Shown piece by piece: positions 1 through 11,825 of a stretch of DNA of 64,000 nucleotides. The notes beneath the pieces are model-generated. The model did not search any database and was not told where the DNA came from. It was given only the letters and a program-made list of their open reading frames with translations. The stretch is taken from assembly GCA_015680905.1 (NCBI GenBank), contig CM027385.1:78575501-78639500 (forward strand), read 5' to 3'. Made by a program: the position numbers and the translations under genes. The stretch is from Coptis chinensis (taxonomy: Eukaryota; Streptophyta; Magnoliopsida; Ranunculales; Ranunculaceae). Each line of letters begins with the position of its first letter. Within the stretch, counting starts at the first letter, position 1.

Positions 1-591
1 ATTTATTTCCTCAATCTGCTTCTAGTAGTATTGAGCAGGATAATGTTGGCAGTTGGCCATTTTTTATTTTTTATTTTTTATCAAATGGTAACAGTTGGCT
101 TTCAGCCTAATCTACCGGTCTACCCTCAAACACTGACTGCCAATCCAGATAGTGATCAAGGTTTTCCCCTAATGAATTCACGATTGACGTGGAGTCAATT
201 AGATCTTATTCATCTAGCAGAAGTCCCCTGTAGAAATGTAGAATAACAAGGCAAGCCCAAGATTTGCATCCAATAAACTTTTGTATGGACTTGTGTAACA
301 AAATCACCTAATTCCAAGTCTTTATGGGATTCTACATATTTTCTGTCTTTGGCAGTCCCTTAACATTTAAAAAGAATAATGTCAATGCCCTTTTAGTGGA
401 GCTCTGAATCCTATCCATGTTAGATGAGGTTGCTGAACTTAAAATAAGATGACGTTTCACAATATCAGAACCATTTTGCATGTTTTCGCTTCAATAATTA
501 GCCCCCCTTTCTCTTCTTCTTCTTTAAGCTATAACATAAGTGAAGGAAAATGGAAACAGAATAGAAAACACTTAAAAAAAATTCAACTTAC
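1..591. other. Putative RPL13 intron sequence, no exon recognised
   Basis: No coding exon is recognisable here. A good minus-strand donor (GTAAGT at 591-586) leaves the preceding RPL13 exon, so this stretch is probably the last intron. I searched it for the conserved plastid L13 tail (the KVYKGPDHPHEAQ region) and did not find it, so the final exon is inferred to lie left of the window. Confidence 0.5.
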
Positions 592-1768
592 TCTCCCCTT
601 TGGAAGCATCCCACGAACGGCATGTTCAATGATTCTTTCCGGAATTCTCTGTTGGAGCTGGTCAAAAGTTTCAACTGTCATACCTCCTGGTCTTCCAGAA
701 TGCCTTCTGTACAGCTTTTGGGTCCTCTTCTTACCAGATACCGCAACTTTTTCTGCATTCACCTTCATGTCCAAATGACAAAACAACCAGCTAAGACTTC
801 AAATTAAGTGGAATAAATGGATATATATTTTTAGACACCATTATACATCCTCATTTTACATCAGTGACGAGAAGCTAGATTCCTATATAAAATCATATAC
901 AACCAAGAAAACTTTATGTGGTCCTTCCTCTTGCAATAATATTCTCCATTTATCCAAGTCAATTCTTAATCTATAGCTTCATCGATTGGTTCTAGTTATC
1001 TTACACAAGCGTAGAAATCATATTTATCTTGTAAAAACAGCACATATAAAATTAACAAAAACACTAGTCCTATCTGCACCCTGTAGTCAAAATCCAAGTG
1101 TCACTATACCAATGAATCCCCCAATTCTACAAAAGCACTAAATCACAAAATGCAGCAATTGTATCGACAAACTCAGACCCAACATTCAATTTTCCTTCTT
1201 ACACATTGTACTCAAGTTAAAAATTCAATAATTCAAAATGCAATACTTCTATCTTAACGTAAATCACATACCACAATGACGAAAGCCCCCATATCGACAC
1301 TAGGAGTATAAGTAACTAAATTCTTGCCACGAATATAATTAGCAATAGTTGAAGATAATCTTCCAAGAACTTTATCAGTTGCATCAACTATATACCATTT
1401 TTTATCTGTATTAATATGGTCGGATGCTTTTGGATACCATGTCTTATTCCAAATATCCTGCAAAATGCCAAATGCCCAAGGCCATTATCATTAAAAAACA
1501 GTAAAGAACATATTTTTATACAAAACACAACTACATTTAGAAGAAATGAGATAAAGGGTCTTACAGGTCCACTGATTTCATCATCTGCAAACATCCAACG
1601 TTGTTCTTGAGGCACTATAGATAAGTCTTGTGAACGGACTTGAAGTGGTTTTTGAGTGAGAGAAAGTGTTGTTGGTTTGAGTGTGAAGCCAAGAAATGGT
1701 GTCTTTGATGTGGAACCAAAAGTGAGTTTTGAGTGAAGTGTTGAGTGAGATGAGCAAGGTAGAGCCAT
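592..1768 (-). CDS. RPL13: 50S ribosomal protein L13, chloroplastic (3' partial)
   Basis: This nuclear gene encodes a plastid-targeted protein of the large subunit of the chloroplast ribosome. Three exons are visible: 1565-1768, 1272-1457 and 592-762. All junctions are GT-AG and in phase 0, giving 187 residues. Residues 1-50 are rich in Ser, Thr and Leu and poor in acidic residues, as expected of a chloroplast transit peptide. The mature part has the L13 signatures [33 protein letters not shown], and then [16 protein letters not shown] and [18 protein letters not shown]. Plant homologues are about 240 residues long, so roughly 50 C-terminal residues lie beyond the left edge. The start at 1768 is the first Met ahead of the transit-like region. 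No frameshift or stop is seen. The identification is firm; completeness cannot be judged. Confidence 0.93.
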
Positions 1769-2211
1769 TTTTTAAGTTTTGAGGTCTTGCAAATTTTTTT
1801 CTCGGTTTTGTGAAGTGTTATTTTTGTAGTGTTGGAATCTGGATAAGATAAACTGATAAGAACCGGTTTATTGAAACTGGGTCAGGGTCCCAATGAACCT
1901 GGTTCAAATGACCCGTTACATTTTTAAAATTGTTTTTAGAAATTCGACATGGAATAAATACGCATGAAGTATCGACTTGATTGGTGTTTCTTATATTGTC
2001 GGCAGATACAATTATGCCGATATTGGAATGCTGATATTACTAGAATAACTGCAATGCAGTGGGAGCGTGAGCGGAGGATGGAGAAGAAAGAAAGAGGGTT
2101 GGGTTTGGTTGAGGAGGGTTATGGGCGAAAGAGAGTCACGAGAGAGGGAGTAAGTGAAAAGAAGAAAAAGAGAGGGGTGTGCGTGAATGGGGGAGTAGTG
2201 GCGGAGAAGAG
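1769..2211. promoter_or_regulatory. RPL13 upstream region; purine-rich stretch
   Basis: This is the 5' flank of RPL13, which reads leftward. Nearest the gene it holds a pyrimidine/T-rich stretch (about 1780-1830) compatible with a 5' UTR. From about 2050 it becomes strongly GA-rich on the plus strand. No protein is recognisable, and the long open frames in the GA-rich part are composition artefacts. No TATA box could be assigned with confidence. Confidence 0.3.
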
Positions 2212-2375
2212 ATCGGCTGGGGAGAAAGAGAGTGAAATTGTGAAGAAAGGGGGGGGGGGCACACAAATAACAATTTGCCCAACTCAAAAACGTATCGGCT
2301 GGGGAGAAAGAGAGTGAAATTGTGAAGAAAGGGGAGGGGGGCACACAAATAACAATTTGCCCAACTCAAAAACGT
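2212..2375. repeat. 82-bp tandem duplication
   Basis: Two adjacent 82-bp copies, 2212-2293 and 2294-2375, both start ATCGGCTGGGGAGAAAGAGA and end AACTCAAAAACGT. They appear identical except for one G/A difference in the poly-G run, which indicates a recent duplication. Confidence 0.95.
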
Positions 2376-3986
2376 TCACTACCGCTCACTTGATTATGAT
2401 TATTTTACAAAGTTAACAAATCAGAATTGGCTCAATATGTACATTGAAAGTCTATATGATCTCTTTTTTGGGTAAAAGAAACTAAATGATCTTGATTAAC
2501 CGGAATCTGAAAATTTAAACTTTGCTTGTTAAGTAAGGTACCTTTTTTTTTGGATAGTGTTAAGGAAGGTACCGAAATACACCAACAAAGGGAAAAAAGA
2601 ACTGAATTGCACTAGGCAAATTAAACTAACAAAAACAATAGATGCATAGTACGTGCGTACATTGCTTTTCTATATACTTTTCTCCCAAGTTTCTAACTGG
2701 GGGAATTGTGTTTTACAGAGGGAATTCAAGTCAGCAGACCGACTACCTCTGAAGATTGATGAAGTCTGTAATGAAATATGCCTACTTCATGATCGAGTTA
2801 TGACCAAATGAGGATGCATTGTGTATTTCACTTCTATAACTATCAGTACTGCGTTTCAAGCCCATACACACAGCGGTTGAAAGCTTGGATTTCATAGGCT
2901 TCACCAAACATATATATTTAGTGGAGAACCACTGAACTTATGTGGACGAGGAACTTCGGAGATTCTTAGAAGTACGCAACACTGAAACAGAAGCAACTTC
3001 TCGATTAGTATAACTTGGACATGACTCCAATTTCTCTGAATAGCTCAGAAAGGAGAGTATCTGAATAGAGTTTGAATAGATGGTCTGCAGACTTGCTCTT
3101 CAAGTTCTACTCCACAATTATTCGACAATCACGTCAATCATTTAGTGCCTTAATTACCACATTGAATCGGATCTTCCAGCTCTTTCATGGCATTGTACTA
3201 GTCTTTGCATGATCTTCAAGATATCGTCGTACACGTTGATATACATAGTTACTCTTCATATAACTTAAATATGACCTCTCAATAGAATTCATATAAACCA
3301 TCGGGATCTGGATAAAAGCTTTACTAGGCTACTAGCCAGATTGACATCCATAACCGGTTGTTCCCACCCAAATCTTCAACGGCTTCCCACCCAAATCTTC
3401 AATGGCTTCAATATAGAGATGTGAGTGCACCTTGTATTAGGACAGCTAGACAAATTATGTGTAATCCACCAATGATAGAACCACTTGGGGTTTTACATAT
3501 TACAAATTGAGGATTTGAGTTATAACCTTTTACATATATAGCAACTTCAATGTGTTGTTACATAGTTTTTTACCACCCTTTGTAAGGAGCGCTTTGTTCT
3601 CATCGAGGAAACCTCCCTTTCAACGATATATGTCAAGGAAAGTACCACACTTCGCAAGCAATACAATCACTCAACACGAGATTATGGTGTTCACCAGTGG
3701 ACATCAGCTACATGTAGTGAAAATAACCTTGCATGACGAAAATGCTCAAGGCTATCTTGTTTGTTTAGCATTCAGAATTGTCTTCAGTACCAATAGATGG
3801 CTTGAAACAACCTATAGATGCATATTAAAGTAGTTCCAGTAAGTTTAGACAACTGGTCTAGAATCCTGGGCTTTGGAGTTGTGAGATCTTCTGGGAGTTT
3901 CGCCGCTATTGGAAGCAGAGTTCACGTAACTGAATTTAGTGTGAATGGTCGACGTAACAACCATTTCTTGCGAAAATCATGAGTAG
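2376..3986. other. Gene-poor stretch, no recognised gene
   Basis: I recognise no gene here. The one moderately long plus-strand open frame (3552-3833, 93 codons) has no family signature that I know. A perfect-looking 23-bp tandem repeat with one mismatch lies at 3361-3383 and 3384-3406 (TTCCCACCCAAATCTTCAAC). The uneven composition suggests decayed mobile-element sequence, but no domain could be assigned. Confidence 0.4.
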
Positions 3987-3990
3987 CATA

Positions 3991-4108
3991 CATACCAAAG
4001 AAGGTGCTTCTATGGATAACGAATAACAGGCACTGAAAGTTGGAACATACATACCAAAGAAACTTCTGCTATGGCCAAACCAATAACAGGTACTGGAGAG
4101 GAGAACTT
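3991..4108. repeat. 59-bp imperfect tandem duplication
   Basis: Two copies with a period of 59 bp both begin CATACCAAAGAA (at 3991 and 4050) and share a later AATAACAGGCACTG/AATAACAGGTACTG block. They differ at several positions, so this is an older duplication than the one at 2.2 kb. Confidence 0.7.
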
Positions 4109-5147
4109 GGTAAAACCCAACCTCCCACTGCTGCACTCATGTTTAGCCATCTTTCTGTCTCTTAGATCTAAAGAAGCTCTCTGTTGGCAAAAGCAATGAA
4201 GGTTTAACGTTTCTTTATAGCAAAGCATATGACACTGAGATCTTCAAATGTCAAAGCTTCACATGGAGGAAAGTAGAATGCTGATTCGTTTTTACTTTAA
4301 AAATTGAATGCAAACAAAAACAGTACCTATCACTTCCTCCAACTTGTTATCTTATCTTATCTTATCGTATCTTATATATAAAGAGGATATTTTCCAATTA
4401 GTCCCCGTATTCCTAGTTTTAGACCAAAGATTTAAATTCAAAGGTACCGGAAAGTTAGACAACCACTTTCTTTTTGCTCTTTGCGAAAAGGGTAAATTGG
4501 TAATTTAAAGCATTTCCAGGACTAAACCAAGTTTGAAAGTTCAAATCAAACACTTTGCATCTCCATTCATGATATTCCCAATTAAAACCAGTTAAGTTGG
4601 AAAGTTCAAATCAAACATTTTGCAACCAACAAAACATAAATTTAAACCCTGTTTTCATTTTCATAATCAAAAGTAATACTTTCTTTCATTTTCGTTTTCT
4701 AATATTCTTAAATCCTGTAATATAAGTCTGCAATTTTCCAACAGTAATGTCTTCTTGCCTTTGATATGGTTGGAACAATTGTTTTCGTTCTTTTCATTCT
4801 AAGCATTTGAGAACAAAAAAATGATACTTTGATGTGATTATCTTTCAACCATGGTTGTGGAGCCAAGTTTACCATTAATTGGTATTATTACATTGACTGA
4901 TTGTTCAAGCCATGGGTTTTTAATTCTAACATGCATGTTTTAATTGAGTGTTTGTATTTTTTTAAGGAAGAAAAAATATAATATATATCCAATTTTAATG
5001 ACATTGAACAGACCCTATTCATATATAGCGATAGCTTCTTACAGGCTCAATTGAATGGGAATAATGACTTCTTTGTTTGCTGATTTATTCTTTCACTATT
5101 TTCATTTATTTATTTTTTGAATTATTTGTGAAAATCCCTCTTGAGGT
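4109..5147. other. AT-rich intergenic DNA with a CTTAT microsatellite
   Basis: No gene is seen. The only structured feature is a short pentanucleotide microsatellite, (CTTAT)n, at about 4346-4376. Confidence 0.45.
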
Positions 5148-5375
5148 TATGTGGAAAACTTTTGGAATTAGTAGGTGTTAACCTTATGGATCTTTATTTT
5201 ATTTTTTTTGTTATGGATACTGACAGTCTGATTTATCATTTGTTTAGGAGGATGTGTGGTGGTTTAATTTCTAGAGTCGACGTGGGAAGAAGAAACCCAT
5301 CGAAAAATCTGCAGATGAGCTGAACTAGGAACTGGATAACTATCCCGCTGAAGCCGTTAACACTTCCTATTGTGT
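5148..5375 (+). pseudogene. THO4/ALY-REF mRNA export factor remnant
   Basis: A plus-strand frame from about 5279 reads RRGKKKPIEKSADELN, stop, ELDNYPAEAVNTS. This is recognisably the conserved C-terminal block of the plant THO4/ALY RNA-binding mRNA export adaptor, whose usual form is K(S/T)ADELDxELDxYHxEAMxxS. A TAG sits where the family normally has a Lys/Ala codon. About 90 bp upstream, a short stretch (GKLLELVGVNL, about 5151-5183) resembles the end of the ALY RRM (MKIEIVGTNI), but the two pieces are separated by non-homologous T-rich sequence. I see no intact RRM and no start. Most likely this is a decayed gene or retrocopy fragment. The C-terminal match is fairly convincing; the upstream match is tentative. 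Confidence 0.6.
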
Positions 5376-5389
5376 TGGTATACGTACGG

Positions 5390-6366
5390 TCGGTACGGAG
5401 AATGAGCTGATCAAAAGCGGCGGTTGGAGCAGTAATGCTGCTGTCCATATCAGTAAGTGGGTTTTGGGGTTGAATTAAGAAGCAGGAACTAAAGTGGTTT
5501 CCAATTTTTTTTTTTTTTTTTTTTTTTTTCCAGATTTTTTGTCTTTGAAATATATTGTGAAATATTTTTCATGTTTGCTATCTGATTTGTATTTTATTTC
5601 TTGCATGGATGATTCTACCTGTATAGCACATGTAATCTTTGATCGAGGTACATCAAATTTAGAGATGAACACCAGCGTGAGGAAGAAGCCTATAACTCCC
5701 TAATTTGGCTGAAAGGTTAGTTTCTTCAATAGTGGTGTGAAACTGATTGGATTGTTATGTTGTAATGTTCTAGATATTTTACAATTCCAAAGTTTTTGAT
5801 TGATTAAAATTGTGCTTAAGGTTTGTTGCCGATCAACTATATTCATTGCAAACCAGTTGAGACTTAAGAGTAATCACCTTGGCTCAAGCAGCACAATTTA
5901 CAAGTTTGGTATTTTTTTCAACAAGCCGAAGCAAGAAACCCAGTAGGAAGATATTGAAGTTCAATCAAATGTGAGTTTTCAGCCATGGGCTTCATTGTTT
6001 ACTTTTATATATCTTCGATTCTCCGATATGGGTATATTTGATTTCTTTATTGGCAATGTTTTCCTATAATCATCTACAAACTATGCTATGGGTGCTTCAT
6101 TTTTTTTTCTTCTTTGTTTATCTTTCTTATATATATTTTGGTGGTGTTTGAATTTTTCTTTAACACAGGATTGATTTGGACAGATGGCTGGAATTTCATT
6201 GCAAGCATAGCCATATAAAATGAAAAAAATATCATTTCATGCTAAATATAAGATGTCTTTATGAGTTTTCATATTTGAAATGCTGTTTTTTTTTTTTCCA
6301 GTGATGGTATGTGACCTTAGTCCTTAGCTCAAGCATAAACCTTTTATTCATTAATTTTATCTTATC
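5390..6366. other. AT-rich intergenic DNA, no recognised gene
   Basis: This stretch holds a poly-T run (about 5505-5529) and short low-complexity blocks. A frame at about 5600-5703 has no family match that I recognise. It may be further decayed sequence linked to the THO4/ALY remnant, but that is not demonstrable. Confidence 0.35.
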
Positions 6367-6374
6367 ATGAGTAT

Positions 6375-8085
6375 TAGGGGTGGGAATTTGGCCCTAACGA
6401 CCCTAACCCGGCCCTGACCGACCCGACCCTAAGCCCTATAAAGCCCTTACAACTAAAGCCCTCACAGAGTTTAGGGCAGGGCCGACCCGGCCCTAATGCC
6501 TTCTAAGGTAGGGTCAGGGCTAAGGTTCTGAAACATATGCCCGACCCTAACTAAGCCCTAACCAAGCCCTAGTTATAATTTCACTATAAAATACACAACT
6601 AAAACTATCAAACTCCTTGTTACATATTTTCAATTAAAATAACACTGTCATTTGTAATTTATCACTTACCGTATGGGTACTTTTAATAACTTGTCTTATA
6701 TCATAAAAACTTGTAAACCTAATTGTTTCTATCTCACAACTCACGTACACCTCACAACTCCCGTCTAACCTAGTCGCCAAGAATAATAATGAGCATTGGG
6801 CACTAGCCTAATGAAAAATAGGTTGACGTCAGTAAAAACTCATTCTATACTCTTATTTGTCTTTGTGTTCTTCAATGTTAAATGTAATTTTGGTGAGATT
6901 TGAGTACAAGAAATAACGGATTTATGTCATTGAAAGCTCATTTCAAAATGTGTCTTGTGCATTTTAACTGTAATTTTGAAATATAAATATGAATCTCTAT
7001 GTACTTCAGTTTATTAGATTGTGGATATGCATTTTAAATTGTTTGACTTATCAAGAATTATTACTAGATTGGTTGTTATTCAAATTTCAAAGTGGTGGGA
7101 CTTTGAGTTTGCAAATCTTTGAAATTTTTTTGTAATATAAATGAGTTTTAAAAGGGTGATCTTGGACATACCCATAAAAACACTCCCGTACCCCAACTTT
7201 GAAATAAATAAATAAAATTGTTTAAGACACATTTAGGTTCCTAAATTACCCTTTATTTTATTAAGTATATCAAAAACAAAACAAAACAAGTGTTTATCCT
7301 TCCAGCAAACACAAACCCTTCGCACTTATTTTCCTTTTTTTCTGTCATTTTTTTTCTCCTTTATGAAAGGAATTAGAAAGAGATAAAATTGTAGAATTTA
7401 GTCTTCTTCCTCCTCTCACTCATCAGCCATTAATGTATTTTTTTCCTCATTGCAGCTCCTTGCTATCTTTCTCATTTTCCGCTTGAGAAATTTTCAATTT
7501 GATATATTTCTACTAAACTCCTTTAACCCTTCTACAATGATGAAGAAGAAGTAATTGCAATAAGAAAAAAAAAATCAAATTTGAAGCAACTTCTAGAAGA
7601 AGAAAAAAAAAACAATTTGTTTTTTGGGCATTCTTTTACCTTTATTAGAAGTTCTCTTATTGAGTAGTGTGTTGTAGTAACATAAAGATTCTTCAAGGTC
7701 CAGAGTATTATTTTCAATTTTTTTTATTTGTTGTTTCCTTTTGGAATGAGTCTCTCGGTCTTTTTGTTTTTTCTCTTTCTTTACCCCTATTGGAAATATC
7801 TCAAATTAATTTGGAAGATATTATTGGATTGAAGCGGTTATTGGGGTATGGCAAAAACTGAGTTAGTTATGGGGTGTACGGGAGTATTTTTGTGGATATG
7901 TCAAAAATCACCTTTTTAAAATTGATGCAGTAAAAAGAAGAAAATATATAGGCCTGGCCCTAAACTGTTAAAGAGGGCTTAGGGTAGGGTCAGGGCTTGA
8001 AATTTAGACTTATGACCCGGCCCGACCCGGCCCTATGGGGACTTTAGGGCCGGGCTAGCCCGACCCGGCCCATTGCCCACCCATA
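6375..8085. mobile_element. Non-autonomous hAT-like DNA transposon with 8-bp TSD
   Basis: The element is 1711 bp. Its left end reads TAGGGGTGGGAATTTGGCCC, and the reverse complement of its right end reads TATGGGTGGGCAATGGGCCG, an imperfect terminal inverted repeat of the type seen in plant hAT elements. It is flanked by the direct repeat ATGAGTAT at 6367-6374 and 8086-8093; an 8-bp duplication is the hAT hallmark. Both subterminal regions (about 150 bp each) are GC-rich arrays of GGCCCTAA, CGACCC and GGGTCGGG motifs in an otherwise AT-rich element; such clusters are typical transposase-binding subterminal repeats. The interior has no hAT transposase frame, so the element is non-autonomous. 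The boundaries are read directly; the superfamily call is inferred from TSD length and TIR. Confidence 0.82.
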
Positions 8086-8139
8086 ATGAGTATGCATCTC
8101 TTTTCTTTTCACTTCAATTTTCTCTAATTATTCAATTTT

Positions 8140-8166
8140 GTTGTTGTTGTTGTTGTTGTTGTTGTT
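8140..8166. repeat. (GTT)9 microsatellite
   Basis: About nine uninterrupted GTT triplets lie just right of the hAT-like element. Confidence 0.9.
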
Positions 8167-10859
8167 TTAATATATGGTTGTTCAGTGATGACGTATCATG
8201 TTCGTGATGTATCGTCAATTTTCTTATGCTTTGGCCTTGATGATATGATTGTAGAGCTTAACTAGGAGCAGGTGAAAGGCATAACCAAAGAGATGCCCCC
8301 ATTCTGGTGGATAAGCTAGGACAAAACTTGAGTATCGTATTTCTCTTCTTTTATTTGCCTTCAGTCGGGTCATCAAGTGTTTAGATATATAAAACAAACA
8401 TTACATTTACATTTAGTGGGCTGCTAGCCTTTTGATCTTCTTAATTGTAAATGAGCTTGATTTGGGGAATTAGCTTAGTCATGTGACATTGGAGTTGTTT
8501 GATTTTATCATTTCAAGATTTATAATCGGTTCTAATAAGAAATATATTTTCCCAAATATGCAAGTGGTGGTGTTCATTTTTTCGTCAATTACCTAGGTTT
8601 TTCTTCTTCATTTATTTTCGGTGTGTGACGACCTGACGGAGAAACATTTATGTATTTTGGCTACAATTTGTCGTACTTAGGTTGGTATGATGACATTGTT
8701 ATTGTTAGTAATGGTACAGGCATTTAACAGGAATATCTGAGGGAGTCTGTAAATGCCTTTTACTGTTTAAATGCCAAAACGGGGGAAGAAGAAAAACGTT
8801 TAGGATGCAAGACAGTGGAATTTCTGGTTCAAGAAGAAGTCTAGAACGCACCAAAAGTGTTCATATATATTCAAATTTATTACACTAGCAATTCTCCATA
8901 CGTTAGCATCCTCCAACAAGAAGAAGAGTCAATTAAAAAAAAAAGGTCAATCTAATCATCTATACAGTCAGGAAAATATATTAAAGGCTTTTAATAAACC
9001 TGAAATGAAACCATATGAGCAGCAGTAATATTCAATATCGAGTAGAGCATTTACCTATTATGAATTCAAAGGTTTTACGATTCAATTATACGTTTTACGA
9101 TAGTTCCAAAGATTGAATATGTTATGGAAAGCACTACAGAAATGAGACAGACTTTCATGATAATCTGCATCTCAATTTTGAAGATTGACAAGGCTAGAAA
9201 GTGTGAAACTCTGCTAAAACGTCCATATCTTCTCAATAAGATCATTGCACTGGATTGATGTGTCAGAAGAGGATGACATTCATTTTTTCTCCAAAGGCAA
9301 TACCATTCCCAAGCATATACATCACTTCGTCCAGGCACTCTCGCTTCCTCCAAAGGCCTCAATTGAAACAACTTAAACCTTGAAATCGAGTCATTTCAAA
9401 TTCAATGTACCAGTTGCACTTAACTCTCGTGTTTCCTAATATGGTTCCATGTCGAACATGCTGGATTTTGCTTTTACGGCCCGTTACTAGCTGCCTCACT
9501 GCGCTCGTGCTTTTGTCAACCAATAATCCAGTATCAGCACTGGCTAAAGAGATGTCAATCCGGTTAAATTTCGCCCAAAGTCTAAAAACAAATTGAAGCC
9601 CAATCAATAAATTCAGACCAAACACGAATGAAGCACATCCTGAATCTTTAGGGCCGAGCTGCGGACTTACCCCAAAAGATTGAAGCTTAGGGCATGATCC
9701 TACTTACTAATACTGGCTTCTCTACATTCTTAGGTGTTGTTATTTCCTTATTTCATTATGTCTTTTACCTCATTGGGATGGAGGGTGAACAATTTTAATT
9801 TAACAACAATGTCTAACACTAGGCTTAATAATTACTTTTAATATAATAGTTAGAAATACTGTAAGAAATCTAAGCATGCTTACACGAAACATAAATTAGG
9901 CACGTGTAGTATTAACCGCATGTAATGCACAACATGACACCTCTGACATACAAAAGTTCTGTCTATTGGAAGCAATATTAGAGTTTTTAATACCAGTCCA
10001 ACAATTTTTTTTTTTATGAAAAACACTAGCATTTTGCCTAGTACACCAATCTGTATTATGGATGTTTCTATAATCAAAATTGTTGCCGCTTAACAAACTG
10101 TTTCTATAATCATCTAGGCCGCATACCATAATGAGTATGCACAATGGATCACGCTTATAATGCCTCTGCACTCCTTCATTGTGCACTATACACTTGCTGC
10201 TAACTACTCGATCATTACACTTAATGTAATTTTACTATCAAAGAACCAACATTCCATTGCATTATGTTAATCAAGTAGAAGCCCGAAACCTGCCAAAGTT
10301 CTGCATGTGGAGTTGGGTGCTAATAGAGTTGGGTGCTAATAACATTTTCAGAATGAGGACCAATAACCAATGTAAGAATTGATCAAAGGATTATGCGACT
10401 AACAACAGGGTGAAACATATGTAATTCAACGATGCAACTAGCATCTATAATTTCTTCATTTTCCTTTTGTCGCCTCTATACAGATGGTTTGAAAAAATCA
10501 ACACTCCATCATTTGAATCATTCAATCTCTATACACATGAAATAAGATCCACATTATATTGAAAGTTTTTAAATGGTAATCTTGTCACATAGCCATCTTT
10601 TGGAAATTTTTTATTTACACATTCAATTCACTCCACATATTATATCCGACTTAATAGATCTATAGAACAAATATTAACAGTGTCCGATGTTTTTTTTTCT
10701 AATTGTTTCTCAATGAAAAAAAAAAAAAAAAAATCTTTTGTTAGCTAGCTACAATTTGTTTCTATGTCCAAGCTACCTACTTATTTAAACTGACCAAAAT
10801 ATTTAAAACCACAAAAAAAAGAGCTAACGTATTCGCTAGATCATTTTGAAGACAATGAT

Positions 10860-10873
<14 letters not shown>
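8167..10873. other. Gene-poor DNA, no recognised gene
   Basis: I see no supportable gene in this 2.7 kb. Minus-strand open frames at 9075-9371 and 9359-9625 overlap and together read some Trp/Arg-rich peptide (WEWYCLWRKNEC), but I cannot tie them to a family. A poly-A run lies at about 10718-10732. The stretch could contain decayed transposon sequence. Confidence 0.35.

Positions 10874-10938
<65 letters not shown>
10874..10938. repeat. (TA)n microsatellite
   Basis: About 32 uninterrupted TA dinucleotides are bounded by A-rich and T-rich runs. Confidence 0.97.
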
Positions 10939-10941
<3 letters not shown>

Positions 10942-11697
10942 ATTTTTTTTTTTTAGATATTTTATTCTCCAGTGTAGAATAACAATTATGTTGCACACCA
11001 TGATATAATATTCTTATATCTTACAAGTGGTACACTCATATGAATCCAACAATATTCATCAATCACATATAAATGCTCGACAAGATAATTACATGTAGAG
11101 AAAAAAAGAGTTTTTTCCTGTTTTTTACGTTCAGAGCGCGCCTGCGCCTTTCAGTGGTCCGATGGAATCTCATAGTCGATGAATTGGGCGACCCAGCTCA
11201 AAAAGCCTAGCCAGCGCTCACCCGTCTTTCGAAGAGGATGGCGCCAAGCCTTCGAGCCTTTTTTTTGGGCTTATTTTACAAGAACGCGGTTTTGGTTTTT
11301 TTGGTATAAAAACAAAATCAGTTTTTTGGAAAACCTAACTTTTCCAAAACCAAGAAAGAGAGAGATTATAAGAGAGCAATTCTTTGTGAGTTGAGTGTTC
11401 ATTCTTTGTGAGTGAATTGAAAGACTTGTAATCATTTTCGGGACATCTAGTAAAGCTTGGAACTTCCTTGATGTGGAAGTAGGCAAATTGCCGAACCGAT
11501 ATATATCTCGTCTTGTGGTTTGTTCTTCCTTTACATTAATTGTTTTACTTTATATGCTTGTTATTTGATATTGAGAAGTGTTGGGATATTGCCTGGAGGG
11601 TGTTGAAGTCTTGTCTAGTGTGAAGGATCGATCTTTGTGTAGGATTGATCCGTTTGTTGTGGGTAACGTTGTTTCCGCACTTATATATTCACAACAA

Positions 11698-11715
11698 TTG
11701 GTATCAAAGCGTAGG
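11698..11715 (+). other. Primer-binding site of the copia element
   Basis: TTGGTATCAAAGCGTAGG resembles the TGGTATCAGAGC primer-binding site used by plant copia elements (complement of the 3' end of initiator tRNA-Met), with one substitution. Its place directly after the LTR terminus sets the plus orientation. Confidence 0.8.
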
Positions 11716-11825
11716 TATACGACCTAGGATTTTGAGTTTAGTGCTCAAAATTTGTGTAGACAAGGTGTTCGACTAAATTCCGAGGTGAAACTGTTTCTTT
11801 TGAGTTATTGTGTGTAACTTGAAAG

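Noticed and set aside
1964-2369. Long open frames on both strands in the GA-rich tract
   Set aside because: Low-complexity purine/pyrimidine sequence with a tandem duplication; the peptides are Lys/Glu/Gly or Ser/Leu/Pro runs with no family character.
3552-3833. A 93-codon plus-strand open frame
   Set aside because: No recognisable motif, no neighbouring exon and no codon-use argument; not enough to call a gene.
9075-9625. Overlapping minus-strand frames as a possible gene
   Set aside because: Frames overlap, have no splice logic and no recognised domain.
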